A DNA stretch of 64,000 nt from Micromussa lordhowensis (lineage: Eukaryota; Cnidaria; Anthozoa; Scleractinia; Lobophylliidae), in the NCBI GenBank assembly GCA_964020085.1, contig OZ026597.1, forward strand, positions 12,423,144 to 12,487,143, read 5' to 3'. The position numbers were made by a program, and so were the translations under genes. Shown piece after piece: positions 36,170-44,879 of this stretch (positions within the stretch are counted from its first letter, which is position 1; every line of letters begins with the position of its first letter). The notes beneath the pieces were generated by a model. It was given only the letters and a program-made list of their open reading frames with translations, had not been told where the DNA came from and made no database searches.

Positions 36170-36232
36170 ATCAACCATAGTCCTTTCAAATTCCTCTAAA
36201 GCGTCACACAATTAACGATCAGTCAACTCCAT
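36170..36232 (-). pseudogene. leader exon remnant of Polinton 1 (DALEEFER protein)
   Basis: An ATG at 36,232 opens a short frame related to the leader ORFs at 55,842 and 59,811 of Polinton 2. All share the residues ALEE near the end and an ATG-TAAG donor-like sequence, here at 36,168. An in-frame TAA after six codons breaks this copy. It lies about 60 bp downstream of the promoter module on the same strand. Confidence 0.55.
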
Positions 36233-36269
36233 TTCACCAAGACTACAGAGGAGATGTGTGCTGAACGTT

Positions 36270-36358
36270 GTCACAAATAAAATGACTACATGACTTTTAT
36301 ATAAAAACGAGTATCGGTGAAAAGACGGAGGATAAGGGTATCCCACACAGCACGTGAT
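36270..36358 (-). promoter_or_regulatory. TATA-containing promoter module a (leftward)
   Basis: Read on the minus strand: a GGGATACCCTTATCCTCCG motif, then about 30 bp, then the TATA box TTTTTATATAAAAG at 36,294-36,307, then TCATTTTATTTGTGACAACG. The same module recurs inverted at 50,400-50,560 and in Polinton 2. It would drive the leader and, in an intact element, polymerase. Confidence 0.75.
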
Positions 36359-36422
36359 TAAAAACCAATGAGAATTATGTCATTGATTATTGTCATTGAG
36401 TCTGATGATTCCTTTTTCAACT

Positions 36423-36428
36423 TTTATT
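36423..36428 (-). terminator. polyadenylation signal of the late gene block
   Basis: AATAAA on the minus strand about 50 bp after the last stop (36,475). The wider ATTATTCAATAAA is also found after the homologous-position gene in Polinton 2 (56,078 and 59,571). Confidence 0.65.
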
Positions 36429-36474
36429 GAATAATACGAACTCCAAAAGGGAGAGATGATTCGGTTTTAACTTT

Positions 36475-36786
36475 TCACAATTTTTCTGTCAGTGTTTTGT
36501 TCCCCGGTAACTTTTCGATGGCCTTGATCATCTTCGTATCCGCTTTCCACTTGTCTCTCAGATTCTTGGCTTTGGAATAATCGATATCGTGCTGTTTGGC
36601 AATCTTGTCCAGTCGATTGATGCCCAGATCACCTCGTTTGAGTCTCTTGGCCAACTTCGTTCCTGGCCCCATAAATTGGTACCCAGGCCAGTGAAATTCA
36701 ATCCCCGTCTTGCCCAACCATTTTTGAATGTCGAAACCACGTCCTCCTGGACGGTACTTGCGCGTACGGGTCTTAGGTCATACCAT
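36475..36786 (-). pseudogene. phospholipase-A2-like (parvovirus VP1u-type) virion protein
   Basis: About 103 codons. The core has GYQFMGPGTKLAKRL followed by IAKQHDIDYSKAK, the glycine-rich calcium-loop plus His-Asp pattern of the PLA2-like domain found in parvovirus VP1 and in some adintoviruses. There it helps membrane escape during entry. The ATG at 36,786 is followed by an in-frame TGA at 36,778. From 36,777 onward the frame is open, with the Gly-rich basic stretch RKYRPGGRG. The start overlaps the end of the preceding gene. Confidence 0.72.
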
Positions 36787-37390
36787 AATCGTGTTGTAGA
36801 TTTCTTCTCAGTTTCTTCCCTTTTGCCCAATTTTCCCAACCAGTCGTAGGTTTTAAACGTTCGGCTTCCTTTTTACGTTTACCCTTGCTTTTGCGCTTGT
36901 CTTTACCCAGAAGAATGTCAGCCTTTCTTAGGAGCGTTCCCAGTTCCGAGTCAGGTGGTGGAATGGGTGTTTTAGCAGCGGGTGACTTCTTTTTAACACC
37001 TGACGTAGACGGTGTAGCTTCTTCCTTGATCTTCGGTGTCTTCGTACCTCGAGAAGTATTCTTAATCAATTGTTTGAACATGATTTCCAGGGGACCCTTT
37101 ACCAAATCTCCTTCCTCCTCATCTTCCTCTTCGCTGACATCACCACTATTGCTGGACAAAGGACCAATTTGTCTGATACCTTTGGTTAAACGACCTCTCT
37201 GACGAGCTAAAGGTTTAATTTGCTTGATGGCAATCGAATCTGGAATCGATTTATTGCGGAGTATCACATGACTTTCGGCGGCCAATCGACCTGCCTTGTT
37301 CAACAAGGCATTGTCGGTAATTTCTCCTTTGTAATACTGAACCAATTGGTCAAACTCTTTCGTGGCTACCATCATAACCTCTTCTGTCAT
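36773..37390 (-). CDS. Polinton late-block protein with acidic/basic linker, unknown function
   Basis: A 205-codon frame with ATG at 37,390 (MTEEVMMVATKEF). It has a helical N-terminal half, an acidic run (SEEEDEEEGD), a Ser/Pro/Lys-rich linker and a basic C-terminus. No known domain is recognised. Its start lies inside the end of the upstream coiled-coil frame (about 40 nt overlap). It is open end to end, one of the few intact frames in the block. A structural or DNA-associated virion protein is plausible from position only. Confidence 0.6.
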   Translation of the reverse strand: MTEEVMMVATKEFDQLVQYYKGEITDNALLNKAGRLAAESHVILRNKSIPDSIAIKQIKPLARQRGRLTKGIRQIGPLSSNSGDVSEEEDEEEGDLVKGPLEIMFKQLIKNTSRGTKTPKIKEEATPSTSGVKKKSPAAKTPIPPPDSELGTLLRKADILLGKDKRKSKGKRKKEAERLKPTTGWENWAKGKKLRRNLQHDYGMT

Positions 37391-37797
37391 CCTCAAATTG
37401 TTGTTGGAGTAACGTTTCGTAGCAGGCTTGCCAGTAACGGAGCTCACTCTCTTTCTTCTCGAGTTCGAGCCTCAAACTGGCTGTTGTGTCTTTATTTCGA
37501 CTGCAATTCGTACACACAGCAAGAGTGTCTCCGGGTGATGTGGTGTCTTTGATAGTCTGACACCTTTCGCAGAGGTCCCCGTACTTTAAAGCCATGTGTT
37601 CTTGGTATAAGCTATGGTATTTACGACTCCAATACTGCACACTGTCTTTCAGTTGTTCCACTCTTTCGTTGGCTTGTTTTAATAGTTCAACGAGTCTAGA
37701 CAAACTGGATTCAATCTTGCCAGCATGCAAATCTTGTTCGTTTGCTGTATAACGGTTTCCGCTTTCCTTTATGCTCTGGTACCACGTCCATTTTCAT
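37350..37797 (-). pseudogene. coiled-coil zinc-ribbon protein, start damaged
   Basis: A frame of about 145 codons with a long amphipathic coiled coil (LSRLVELLKQANERVEQL), then a Cys cluster CERCQTI...CTNCS, then a second helix. No ATG is in frame: the open frame starts with a Lys-Trp-Thr-Trp stretch just after an ATG in another frame near 37,798, so a one-base indel at the start is likely. Function unknown. Confidence 0.6.
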
Positions 37798-37806
37798 CAC
37801 GTCCTT

Positions 37807-38115
37807 TCATCGAACACAACATGCTTTGAAACAATCTTGCAATCCGCTACCTTTTTGTTCTTGGAGATGTTGTCTTCGCCTCTTGACCGAGTTTCTGCGT
37901 TTCCCCACCTCGCGTAGCGTTGTCTTATAGCGTTGCAGTTTAGCCATGGTGATCGGGTGGACGGGAATTCTGTTTCGTAATAGGTTTCGAACCATTTCGC
38001 TCACGGCATTGATTTGATCTGCATTAGCATGTTCTAACATCTCCTGTCTCCTGGTCCGATATGCCTCTTTAAGAATAGCCTCCAAGAAAGGCCGTTGTCT
38101 GCGTAATCGAATCAT
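37807..38115 (-). CDS. conserved basic Polinton protein (RRxRPFLE family), unknown function
   Basis: ATG at 38,115 overlaps the upstream stop as ATGA. The product is about 102 residues, rich in Arg and Lys, with RLRRQRPFLEAIL at the start and RRRQHLQEQKGSGL near the end. Similar small proteins recur next to capsid genes in Polintons, from memory of the family. The last residues after GSGL look altered, perhaps by a late frameshift. Confidence 0.6.
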   Translation of the reverse strand: MIRLRRQRPFLEAILKEAYRTRRQEMLEHANADQINAVSEMVRNLLRNRIPVHPITMAKLQRYKTTLREVGKRRNSVKRRRQHLQEQKGSGLQDCFKACCVR

Positions 38116-38462
38116 ACTTCCCACGGTGCAGGACGTCTGTTGTAACTGCCTGTGACACCCTTTGCACCCATTCTCTTATACCTCTTGTCCTTTCCGAGCT
38201 TGTACCCGATCTTGGCCGCGTTCTTGAGACCAGTCAACAATGCACCTCCACGTTGTCTCTTGTTATAGTGATTCACATTGTCTCTGATTCCTTTTGCTGC
38301 CTGGCCTGCTAATTTCAAAGCCAGAGTAGTAAAGGTAGGTGAGGGTCCCGGTAAGAACATACTGGCTCCTTCAGCGATCTTGTCTACCAATCGATGTCTA
38401 CGTCGAGCCAGTGCTCCGCCTCGCTGTTTACTTCTTTTCTTGGTCTTTGGTTTATTTTTCAT
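38112..38462 (-). CDS. basic core-like protein with RGGAL cleavage-type motifs
   Basis: A 116-codon intact frame starting at 38,462, where ATGA overlaps the stop of the preceding gene. It has a Lys/Arg-rich N-terminus, two RGGAL motifs (near residues 14 and 70) and a hydrophobic middle. Gly-Gly sites in basic proteins recall adenovirus core precursors cut by adenain-type protease, and the element encodes such a protease. Assignment as a virion core protein is inference. Confidence 0.6.
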   Translation of the reverse strand: MKNKPKTKKRSKQRGGALARRRHRLVDKIAEGASMFLPGPSPTFTTLALKLAGQAAKGIRDNVNHYNKRQRGGALLTGLKNAAKIGYKLGKDKRYKRMGAKGVTGSYNRRPAPWEV

Positions 38463-38656
38463 CGTCGACGTTTACGCGAAGCAGCTTCCAAACCTTTTTT
38501 CACACCGTAACCCGCTGCACCAGAGATTCCACCTAGCACTGCTGCCTTTCCTGCTGCGACTAAAGCTGGAATGAGAGCTGCCAAGGGAAACAACCCCCCT
38601 TTTTGTGTCTTTCTACGTCTCCTTGGTTTTCTACGAACTGTTCGCTTGCTCTTCAT
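38459..38656 (-). CDS. pX/mu-like basic membrane-active protein
   Basis: A 65-residue protein: an Arg/Lys-rich start (RRKPRRRRK), a KGGLFP site, a hydrophobic Ala/Gly-rich helix (PLAALIPALVAAGKAAVLGG), and a basic end. This layout resembles adenovirus pX (mu) and the adintovirus membrane-active late proteins. ATG at 38,656; the stop overlaps the next gene. The frame is intact. Confidence 0.65.
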   Translation of the reverse strand: MKSKRTVRRKPRRRRKTQKGGLFPLAALIPALVAAGKAAVLGGISGAAGYGVKKGLEAASRKRRR

Positions 38657-38671
38657 GACACATACTACCAC

Positions 38672-39046
38672 TCACACGTAAGTGCTCCTGCTTTTATCGA
38701 CGTGATCGTAGCGAAATCGTTGTTCGTATTCTTGAACGCACTTGTCAGATACAGGGGGTGTGAAATCAGTGATTGTGTCATCCAAGGTTTGCATCTTGAT
38801 CATCGGAAGTCCTCGCACGTAGGTTCTCAATTCGATCAATGTTTTGTCGTAAGTGGTGTAGGCAAAGCGACACATGTCGATTTTGAATGAAAACTTTTTG
38901 AAATCGTTCCATCCCTTAATCACAGTTCCAGAGGCAGTTAGACAAGCAATCAGCAGACTGTTTTCCAAGACGGATCCTACGACGATGCCTGCTCTCCAAA
39001 GGGACGGTCTGTCAAACGCTGAAACGTGTCTTGTAAAACTTGTCAT
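38672..39046 (-). CDS. conserved late-block protein downstream of the ATPase, unknown function
   Basis: A 124-codon open frame with ATG at 39,046 overlapping the ATPase stop as ATGA. It begins MTSFTRHVSAFDRP and contains KIDMCRFAYTTYDKTLIELR, which I recall as a conserved Polinton segment but cannot assign to a function. There is no internal stop. Confidence 0.6.
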   Translation of the reverse strand: MTSFTRHVSAFDRPSLWRAGIVVGSVLENSLLIACLTASGTVIKGWNDFKKFSFKIDMCRFAYTTYDKTLIELRTYVRGLPMIKMQTLDDTITDFTPPVSDKCVQEYEQRFRYDHVDKSRSTYV

Positions 39047-39563
39047 TGGGTGGGAAACGCCTGTAACAGTAAATTTCTCATACCTAATTGATCTCGTGGA
39101 TTCTTGAAAGCTACGATGTAGTGAGCATTTCTGGAAATAGTCTTGGCATATTTCCCCGACGGAAACATGTCTTGACACAAGTAGAGCACGGTGACGTTCT
39201 GATGGTGAGAATGTTTGGTGAACAGATCCAAGACCCGTTTATCGTTCCCTCCCTCAGCCATGAGATCGTCCAACACAAGTAATCCGCCCTTAGGAACCAC
39301 TTTTTCAATTGATTTGTGTCAGGAACGCCTTCGTAAAACTTGATCCCTCGTTCTTTCATGGGTTGAAACCCCTCTTGCCACACCCTGTAGCAATAATGTA
39401 TTTGGGAGGGTGGGGTATGAAATAATTCGAGATTGTTTGGTAAAAGGTTGGTGGTAAACACCGTCTTGCCACATCCGGAAGGACCGACCACTAACAGACT
39501 GGAAGGGGTGTGAAATCGAAAAGCCTCCCGTCGTTCCATGTGTCCAAATGACCAATGGTGCAT
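39043..39563 (-). pseudogene. FtsK/A32-type genome-packaging ATPase, frameshifted
   Basis: Two adjacent frames make up a packaging ATPase. The first (39,563 to about 39,310) has the Walker A motif GPSGCGKT. The second (about 39,300 to 39,043) has the Walker B motif LLVLDDLM and the downstream LYLCQDMF sensor-like strand. A frameshift near 39,305 separates them. The expected role is pumping DNA into capsids. The stop overlaps the next gene's start. Confidence 0.82.
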
Positions 39564-39602
39564 GGATATGCTGCTTTTGAAACCACATTAAAAGGAAAAG
39601 AA

Positions 39603-39674
39603 CGGCGCTGTGGGGGCTCAATCCTCGATCTCTCGAGTTGCAGTTGAGGATACTAACCATTGTACTACAGGACC
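39603..39674 (-). tRNA. tRNA-Cys(GCA)-like gene or pseudogene between ATPase and protease
   Basis: Seventy-two nucleotides, the canonical tRNA length. The D stem GTAC/GTAT encloses AATGGTTA, the anticodon stem is CTCAA/TCGAG with one mismatch, and the 7-nt loop CTGCAAC has U33 and anticodon GCA. A 5-nt variable loop follows. The T arm (box-B-like GGATTGAGCCCC) and the acceptor stem pair poorly, so this copy may be dead. It occupies most of the 160-bp gap between two late genes. Confidence 0.45.
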
Positions 39675-39702
39675 ATCACACAGAACATGTTTTCAACTAT
39701 AT

Positions 39703-39708
39703 TTTATT
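39703..39708 (-). terminator. polyadenylation signal after the protease gene
   Basis: AATAAA on the minus strand, 17 bp beyond the protease stop codon. It would end a capsid-protease transcript before the tRNA-like segment. Confidence 0.5.
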
Positions 39709-39724
39709 GTCAAACCAACAATCA

Positions 39725-40292
39725 TTACACTAAATGCCTTACACCGCAACGAGAAGTGACTTGGTGATGTTTCATTTTACACACTTGATCCCATTCTAAC
39801 TCTTTCTCGACCAACTTCTTTAACATCTGGCCTACTTTGTGATCGTTGTCTACATAATCATGTTTCGAGAAACGCCTCAAGAACTCGTTCATGCTTTGAC
39901 CTCTCGCTCTGTCTTTTAAATAGAACAAGGCGTAATCACCACAGCTTTTACTGTAAATCGATTGTAGAGACTGTCCATTGTAAATGACATATTTCCATTG
40001 ACGTTTTAACCAGTCTTGCAGGGGCTCTGTTGTCTCGTAAGACTCCAAAGGTAGGGCGTAACTGTCCATCACCTCACACACATTCCCACTATGGGTTCAA
40101 AGCTCCAACCAATGTCGGGCCGGTCTGCCGTGTGAATCAGTGTTTAAAATGTACGTACCCACGACGTTCTTTCTTGATCGGTGTACGTGGTAATCGATCA
40201 CAAGCCACCGTTCCGTAAAAGTAGGGTTTCAAGATGACATCTGCTGTCGCCAAATGATCCAGTTGCACGTTATTCAGAGGTACTTTCTCCAT
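39725..40292 (-). pseudogene. Ulp1/adenain-like cysteine protease, broken
   Basis: About 189 codons. The active-site region IYSKSCGDYALFYL (Cys with preceding Gln-rich strand) is near 39,950 and a His candidate in RPARHW near 40,115, as in adenovirus-type maturation proteases. The ATG at 40,292 overlaps the capsid stop as TAATG. A frameshift near 40,160 and an in-frame TGA near 40,105 interrupt the N-terminal half. Likely substrates were the Gly-Gly-containing core proteins nearby. Confidence 0.82.
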
Positions 40293-41648
40293 TAGCGTTG
40301 GTAAATGTCGTACAACACGGCTTTGTTCTTGTCTATTTCCAAGAGGTTCTCAAACTCTCCGTACAGGATGACAGTGATGTTGTTACCTGGTGGTGCACCG
40401 AAGTTCAGCACAATCTGTAGCTCTCCCGACTGTTTGGGGTTCAACACATACAAACAGTGTGCAATTCTTGCCTTAACCCCAGTCTTCTCTTCTCACCATG
40501 TTTCCTTGATGCTTGCACAAACATCCTGTGGCTTGTAAGAACCGATAGTAACCTCTCAAATCTTGGGTACTGTTATTGTGCACTAGTTCCAGGGTCTCGT
40601 AAGGGTACTCTTCTCTTCTGACAAGTTGCCTGATGTTACTCACACCAAACTTTTGAAAACAGAATGGGTCACGTGCCACATTACCATTGAAGGCATCTGA
40701 ATGCACGAGCCCCCCGATGACTTTGTTAGGAATTCGGCCTTGAAATAAATTGTTGCACTCGTATCTTTGCTGGTTCCCTTGCATGTTGAAGGTCCTAATT
40801 TCACTTCTCACGGTCGGGTAAGCCACTATGGTTCTGTTGACGTTCATTTTCGTCATCAACTCTCGGTAGACGCTGGGGTTGAGACTTACTTGACACAGGT
40901 ACATTCTTACTTTGACATTTCCGTGCGTCAATCTTCCAGCTACATTCACACCATGCTAGAACAAATTGGGAGAATTGAAGTATATCTGGATTCCAATCTG
41001 CACACCAGGTACTAATAATTTGTTCAAATGGAATACTTCAATGTGGGATGTGAACCTTAGCACGTGTCGCTTTCAATCCGTGTAATTGTCTTGTTCTGCT
41101 TTTATGAGTTTCACTGAAGCTTGTTGGTTGGAGGACAATGCTTGGAAAGCCTCGTGTCCATCTCCTTCCGTGTTTGTGTTGTTCGCAGTCAACTCTGTTG
41201 GAAGGTCCAGGGCGTTGTACCAACCTTGAGGTTTCTCCATCATCTCTGTTGTAGTTGAACAATGTTTCCTGGTATGCTTTATAATGATAGTTATCAGTTT
41301 GAGGGCTGATCAAGGTACCATTGAGTCTCACACTGATCTGTTTGAACAGAGTGTGGGCCAAATTGTTCGCGGGCCAGAGTCTCGTAGCCTCCACCACGTT
41401 ATCGCCATTGGCCAGTTTTAGCGCCAGCTCAATCTCGAAGAAACTTCGACTGAGGTCCACGTAATCTTCTTGATGATCCACTTGGAATTCCACGGGGTTT
41501 ATGCCTGCGTGTAGGTCTGAATGGGTACGATGCGATAACTGGACATGCTAAGATCAGTGGGTGGAACGTTGAACAGGCTAAGTTGAGGATTCATGACTAA
41601 TTTTGAACCCGGATGTAATGGCCCACCGTCCATCAAGGTATCGGTCAT
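40292..41648 (-). pseudogene. hexon-like major capsid protein (double jelly roll), frameshifted
   Basis: About 450 codons from the ATG at 41,648 (MTDTLMDGGPL) to the TAA at 40,292. Family signatures include WPANNLAHTLFKQISVRLNG and YHYKAYQETLFNYNRDDGE near 41,280-41,400. The C-terminal part has NNLFQGRIPNKV and a YPYETLELVHNN segment. Frame changes near 41,490, 41,230, 41,010 and 40,475 split it. Polinton capsid proteins form the icosahedral shell. A (CTT)n tract lies just upstream of the start. Confidence 0.83.
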
Positions 41649-41656
41649 TTTTTTTT

Positions 41657-41750
41657 TCTTCTTCTTCTTCTTCTTCTTCTTCTTCTTCTTCTTCTTCTTC
41701 TTCTTCTTCTTCTTCTTCTTCTTCTTCTTCTTCTTCTTCTTCTTCTTCTT
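41657..41750. repeat. (CTT/AAG)n microsatellite upstream of the capsid gene
   Basis: About 30 copies of CTT on the plus strand, preceded by a run of T. On the minus strand this places a poly-Lys-coding tract between the small upstream gene and the capsid ATG, and it has probably erased their junction. Confidence 0.95.
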
Positions 41751-41941
41751 CACCCTTGTCTTCTCGCTAAGATGTGATCCCAATCGTAGCCAACAGGTTT
41801 ACTGACTTCAGGGCTAATCCATCCGCCTTTTTGTACCTTTTGGCGACGTTTCGAGGCTTGTGAGTACCCTTCACAGCATAACGTTGACAGCCCTTTTCTA
41901 GATTTGACGAGTCGCGAGCTTCTGGAGTAGATGGGATTCAT
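41750..41941 (-). pseudogene. small basic protein upstream of the capsid gene
   Basis: Starts at 41,941, where its ATG overlaps the previous stop as TAATG. About 60 residues with QKVQKGGWISPEVSKPVGYD, then it runs into the AAG microsatellite, so the true end is lost. The KGGW site could be another adenain-type cleavage point (inference). Confidence 0.55.
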
Positions 41942-42169
41942 TAGTCGCCGAAGATGTCGTTGAATTTTCGCTTGATGTTTCTATCTAGGACTTCGTAAGC
42001 TTAACGTTTCACTGCTTGTTTAGCGCTCCGTATTGCACCCTCTTTTGCCTTTCGAATGCGATCTCGAATGCCGCGACCGCTTTTTAACCCTCTCTTTCAG
42101 CAGTTCTTAAACAAAGCCACCTCCATCTTGTGGGTCAGGTCTGAATCGTGTTAAACTTCTACCTTTCAT
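41941..42169 (-). pseudogene. small basic late protein, frameshifted
   Basis: The ATG at 42,169 overlaps the penton stop as ATGA, and the TAA at 41,941 overlaps the next ATG. It begins MKGRSLTRFRPDPQDGGGF; a stop and frame change follow near 42,105. A later frame carries RKAKEGAIRSAKQAV. Basic and about 75 codons; function unknown. Confidence 0.5.
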
Positions 42170-43155
42170 GCCCGTTTGAAGTGAAGGTTGAGAATCGTGT
42201 TTCTCTCGCCAAATTCAGGCAGCTCCCCTGTGGTCTCTGACACTTGCGTCTCAATAATGTCCACAACGTCCTTGCGCAACGGAATATATTGAATGTGGAG
42301 CGGCTCAAAATAATGACTTCCATTCCCTGTCCGTCTATAATTGACCTCTCGCAATAGATCCGTGACTTGATTTCCAACCACCGCACTTCCACCCACATCA
42401 GAGTACACAAACAAGGAACGTGATGTCGAACCCACCACGTTTTGAAAGGCTTTGTTGAGATTCGTGAAGCGTCAATCGCAGGTCACACTCAGATGAAAAA
42501 GGTCATCTTCTAGCAGCCAAAACAAAGGCTCATCCCTGTCGTTTTTCAAATCGTGTGTCACGCAAAAAACTCTTGACGTAAATTGGGCCCCAAGTCATAA
42601 TTTCCAGGGCTTCTCTTCTTCTACCATCCCATCTTTAAGGCCAACATTTTATTTATCTTCAATGCGGGTGAGTAAATGGAACGTACATGTGTAGCTTTGT
42701 TATCAGTCAACAGATCGTCTCCATCCCAACGAAATTTCACGTACATTCTCTTTCCATCGGATGCTGTATAGCTGCTACCGAGGTGGGGTCTTTGGTAGTT
42801 CAAGATGCGCCGCTGCTCGAAAAATGTCACCATACTTTTCATGAAAACAATCCCATCATTGCACTCTACCACGGCTCGGAGATCGTTCGGATCGTAGTGG
42901 GCTCTACCAAACTTCAAACCCCCGGAAGGGTATTTCATGATCCAATCCATGGTGAACAGGATTTCGTTACCGTCGACTAACTTAGGGAGATGAACCTTTA
43001 CATCTGGTAACGTGATGCTAATCAATCCCAATTTTCAACTCGATCCTTGCTTGCAACCTGATGGGGTGTGGTATCTTGAAATGATTGCTTTGGTTCTGTG
43101 GAAATTCTGTGCGATTGCTGTGACTAGGTAAGGTGATGTAACACTCCTCACTCAT
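42166..43155 (-). pseudogene. penton-like minor capsid protein, frameshifted
   Basis: About 330 codons. It starts at 43,155 (MSEECYITLPSHSNR), two bases after the integrase stop. A frameshift near 43,030 leads to the segment GLISITLPDVKVHL. The C-terminal part (42,166-42,438) has RSLFVYSDVGGSAVVGNQV and ends in a TILNLHFKR motif. That pattern matches the conserved Polinton minor capsid (single jelly-roll penton) family. Another break lies between 42,438 and 42,621. Confidence 0.72.
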
Positions 43156-43157
43156 CC

Positions 43158-44241
43158 TCAAAGCTTGTTCACGTCCTTCTTGTCAATCCAACTGTCGTAT
43201 TTATCTGGCCAGCCTTTCCAGCGTACAAGCAATTTATTCCCTTTTCGCTTCAACACTTTTTCCACTCGATACAAATCGTCATCTGATACGGTGACGTTCT
43301 GTAAGTCTTGAGAATAAAAGATTCCTTGCAAAAGCGTGCCATCCATCTATTTGATTTTGTAATTGACCACACTTCCAGGGACGACTCTGGATACTATAAA
43401 CACTTCTTCCGTCCAGCCCGGTAGGTAACCTTTCTTAAAGGTTCTAAACTTCTTATTGAGTCTCACACGATCATTTACTTTAAACTTTGGCTTAAGGCGT
43501 TTGGCATCCAAACGTTTGGAGTACAAATTATTCCACACTTCTTCTTGATTACTTGCAGTCACTTTGTCGGGGGCCATCTTGATGCTGCGATGATACAACG
43601 ATTGTAACCCAAGCCCAAATCTTGCAACACGGGTAAGAACGTCAACGTATTCTTGATGGTAAAATAACGATAAATCTTTCTTTCAAGGTGTGGTTGAATC
43701 TTTCCACAACGCTGGCTTTGGTGTCTCTACTGGTGGAGAAATGATGGATATTTTTCTGTTTCATCAAGGCTTGGAAATGTTTATTGTAAAATTCTTTGCC
43801 ATTGTCCGTTTGAAGATTCTGCGGTTGTCGACCTTGACTTCGTTTCAAAATCTTCTCAAAGGCTTCTGTTACCGCTTTTCCCGTTTTAGTTTTGACAGGT
43901 TCCACCCAGGCGTAGTTGGAAAACACATCGACCACTGTCAATAGATACCTGTAACCACGATTGGATTTGGTGATATTGATCACTTCGATCAGATCTGCCG
44001 CCCATTGATCGTCGATACCAAACACCATCACGGGAAGGGTAGGAAAATGTCGTCTTCGGGATTTGTGCAACGTGTACCCCAAGTCACGCTCCAATGTCTT
44101 TCGTACTTTACCGAGGGGTAACTTCTGAGCGCAGGCAAATCTTTGGACTCCACCCAAACTACCAGATACTGCAGGATCTCCGTAGTCCTTCAATAAACTA
44201 GTCTCTTTCACTTTGTCTTTGACTTGCCTTTTGTTCGGCAT
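43158..44241 (-). pseudogene. int: retrovirus-like integrase with chromodomain, broken
   Basis: About 360 codons: an N-terminal region, then a DDE core with QWAADLIEV (Asp 1), LQTDNGKEFYN (Asp 2) and SVVERFNHTLKER (Glu), an SH3-like tail (VNDRVRLNKKFRTF) and a chromodomain (VEKVLKRKGNKLLVRWKGW). A frameshift near 43,620 and an in-frame TAG at 43,347 just before the chromodomain break it. It would insert the element with a 6-bp duplication; the chromodomain may bind histone marks. Confidence 0.88.
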
Positions 44242-44599
44242 GATATAGACTAACTAACATCTCTGCTAATCTACTGGTGGATGGACAACGTTCGGGGTAT
44301 TTCAAGGTTATTTCTTTGTAATATCGATGAGTAACGACAGGATGATTTCTGTGTAACCAAACCATAAAAATCACAAAAGTGAAATCTCTGCTTTTGGCGT
44401 TGGGTGGCTCTTGTTGGAATACCTCAATAGGATCAACCCATACTTCAACAGGACGATTTAGAAACTCAAAACGAGAGTCCGATTCGTCGTATCTCTCGAC
44501 GATCAAACTGTAAATATCGAGATAAATATCTCTCACTATCTCCCACTTGATGCACGAAACTATTTCGCAACAAGCGCCAAGACAAGAAATGACCCCCAT
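44198..44599 (-). CDS. uncharacterised Polinton protein with MG-Cys N-terminus
   Basis: A 133-codon open frame. I chose the ATG at 44,599 because it gives MGVISCLGACCEIV, a Gly-2 and Cys-rich start resembling acylated proteins; the match to the myristoylation rule is imperfect. A Trp-rich helical region follows (EVWVDPIEVF). The last 44 nt overlap the start of integrase. No family recognised. Confidence 0.5.
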   Translation of the reverse strand: MGVISCLGACCEIVSCIKWEIVRDIYLDIYSLIVERYDESDSRFEFLNRPVEVWVDPIEVFQQEPPNAKSRDFTFVIFMVWLHRNHPVVTHRYYKEITLKYPERCPSTSRLAEMLVSLYHAEQKASQRQSERD

Positions 44600-44879
44600 G
44601 GTTGTTCGAATCAAAATGACCTTTATTAACACCGCAATAACATTTATAATTAGAGTAAAAGTCTGCTTGTTTACAATTACGAAGCAGTAAAAGTCTGCTT
44701 ATAACAAGAGAACAATTTTTTTTTTACTTTTGTTTACAAATCGTCGAAATGGGTAAGATTTCATTATCATTCAAGGAAAATCTGCATAAAGGTCCATCAT
44801 ATTATAATGATTGCATTTAGGATTTACATACATTCTAAATATAGCACAAGGAACGTTCAAGATTTCTTTCCACGGGACT

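Noticed and set aside
39319..39660. 113-codon minus-strand frame overlapping the ATPase
   Set aside because: Alternative frame of the Walker A segment; it begins inside the tRNA-like segment and lacks the P-loop.
41593..41805. Poly-Phe/poly-Lys proteins over the CTT/AAG tract
   Set aside because: Simple-sequence artefacts of the microsatellite.
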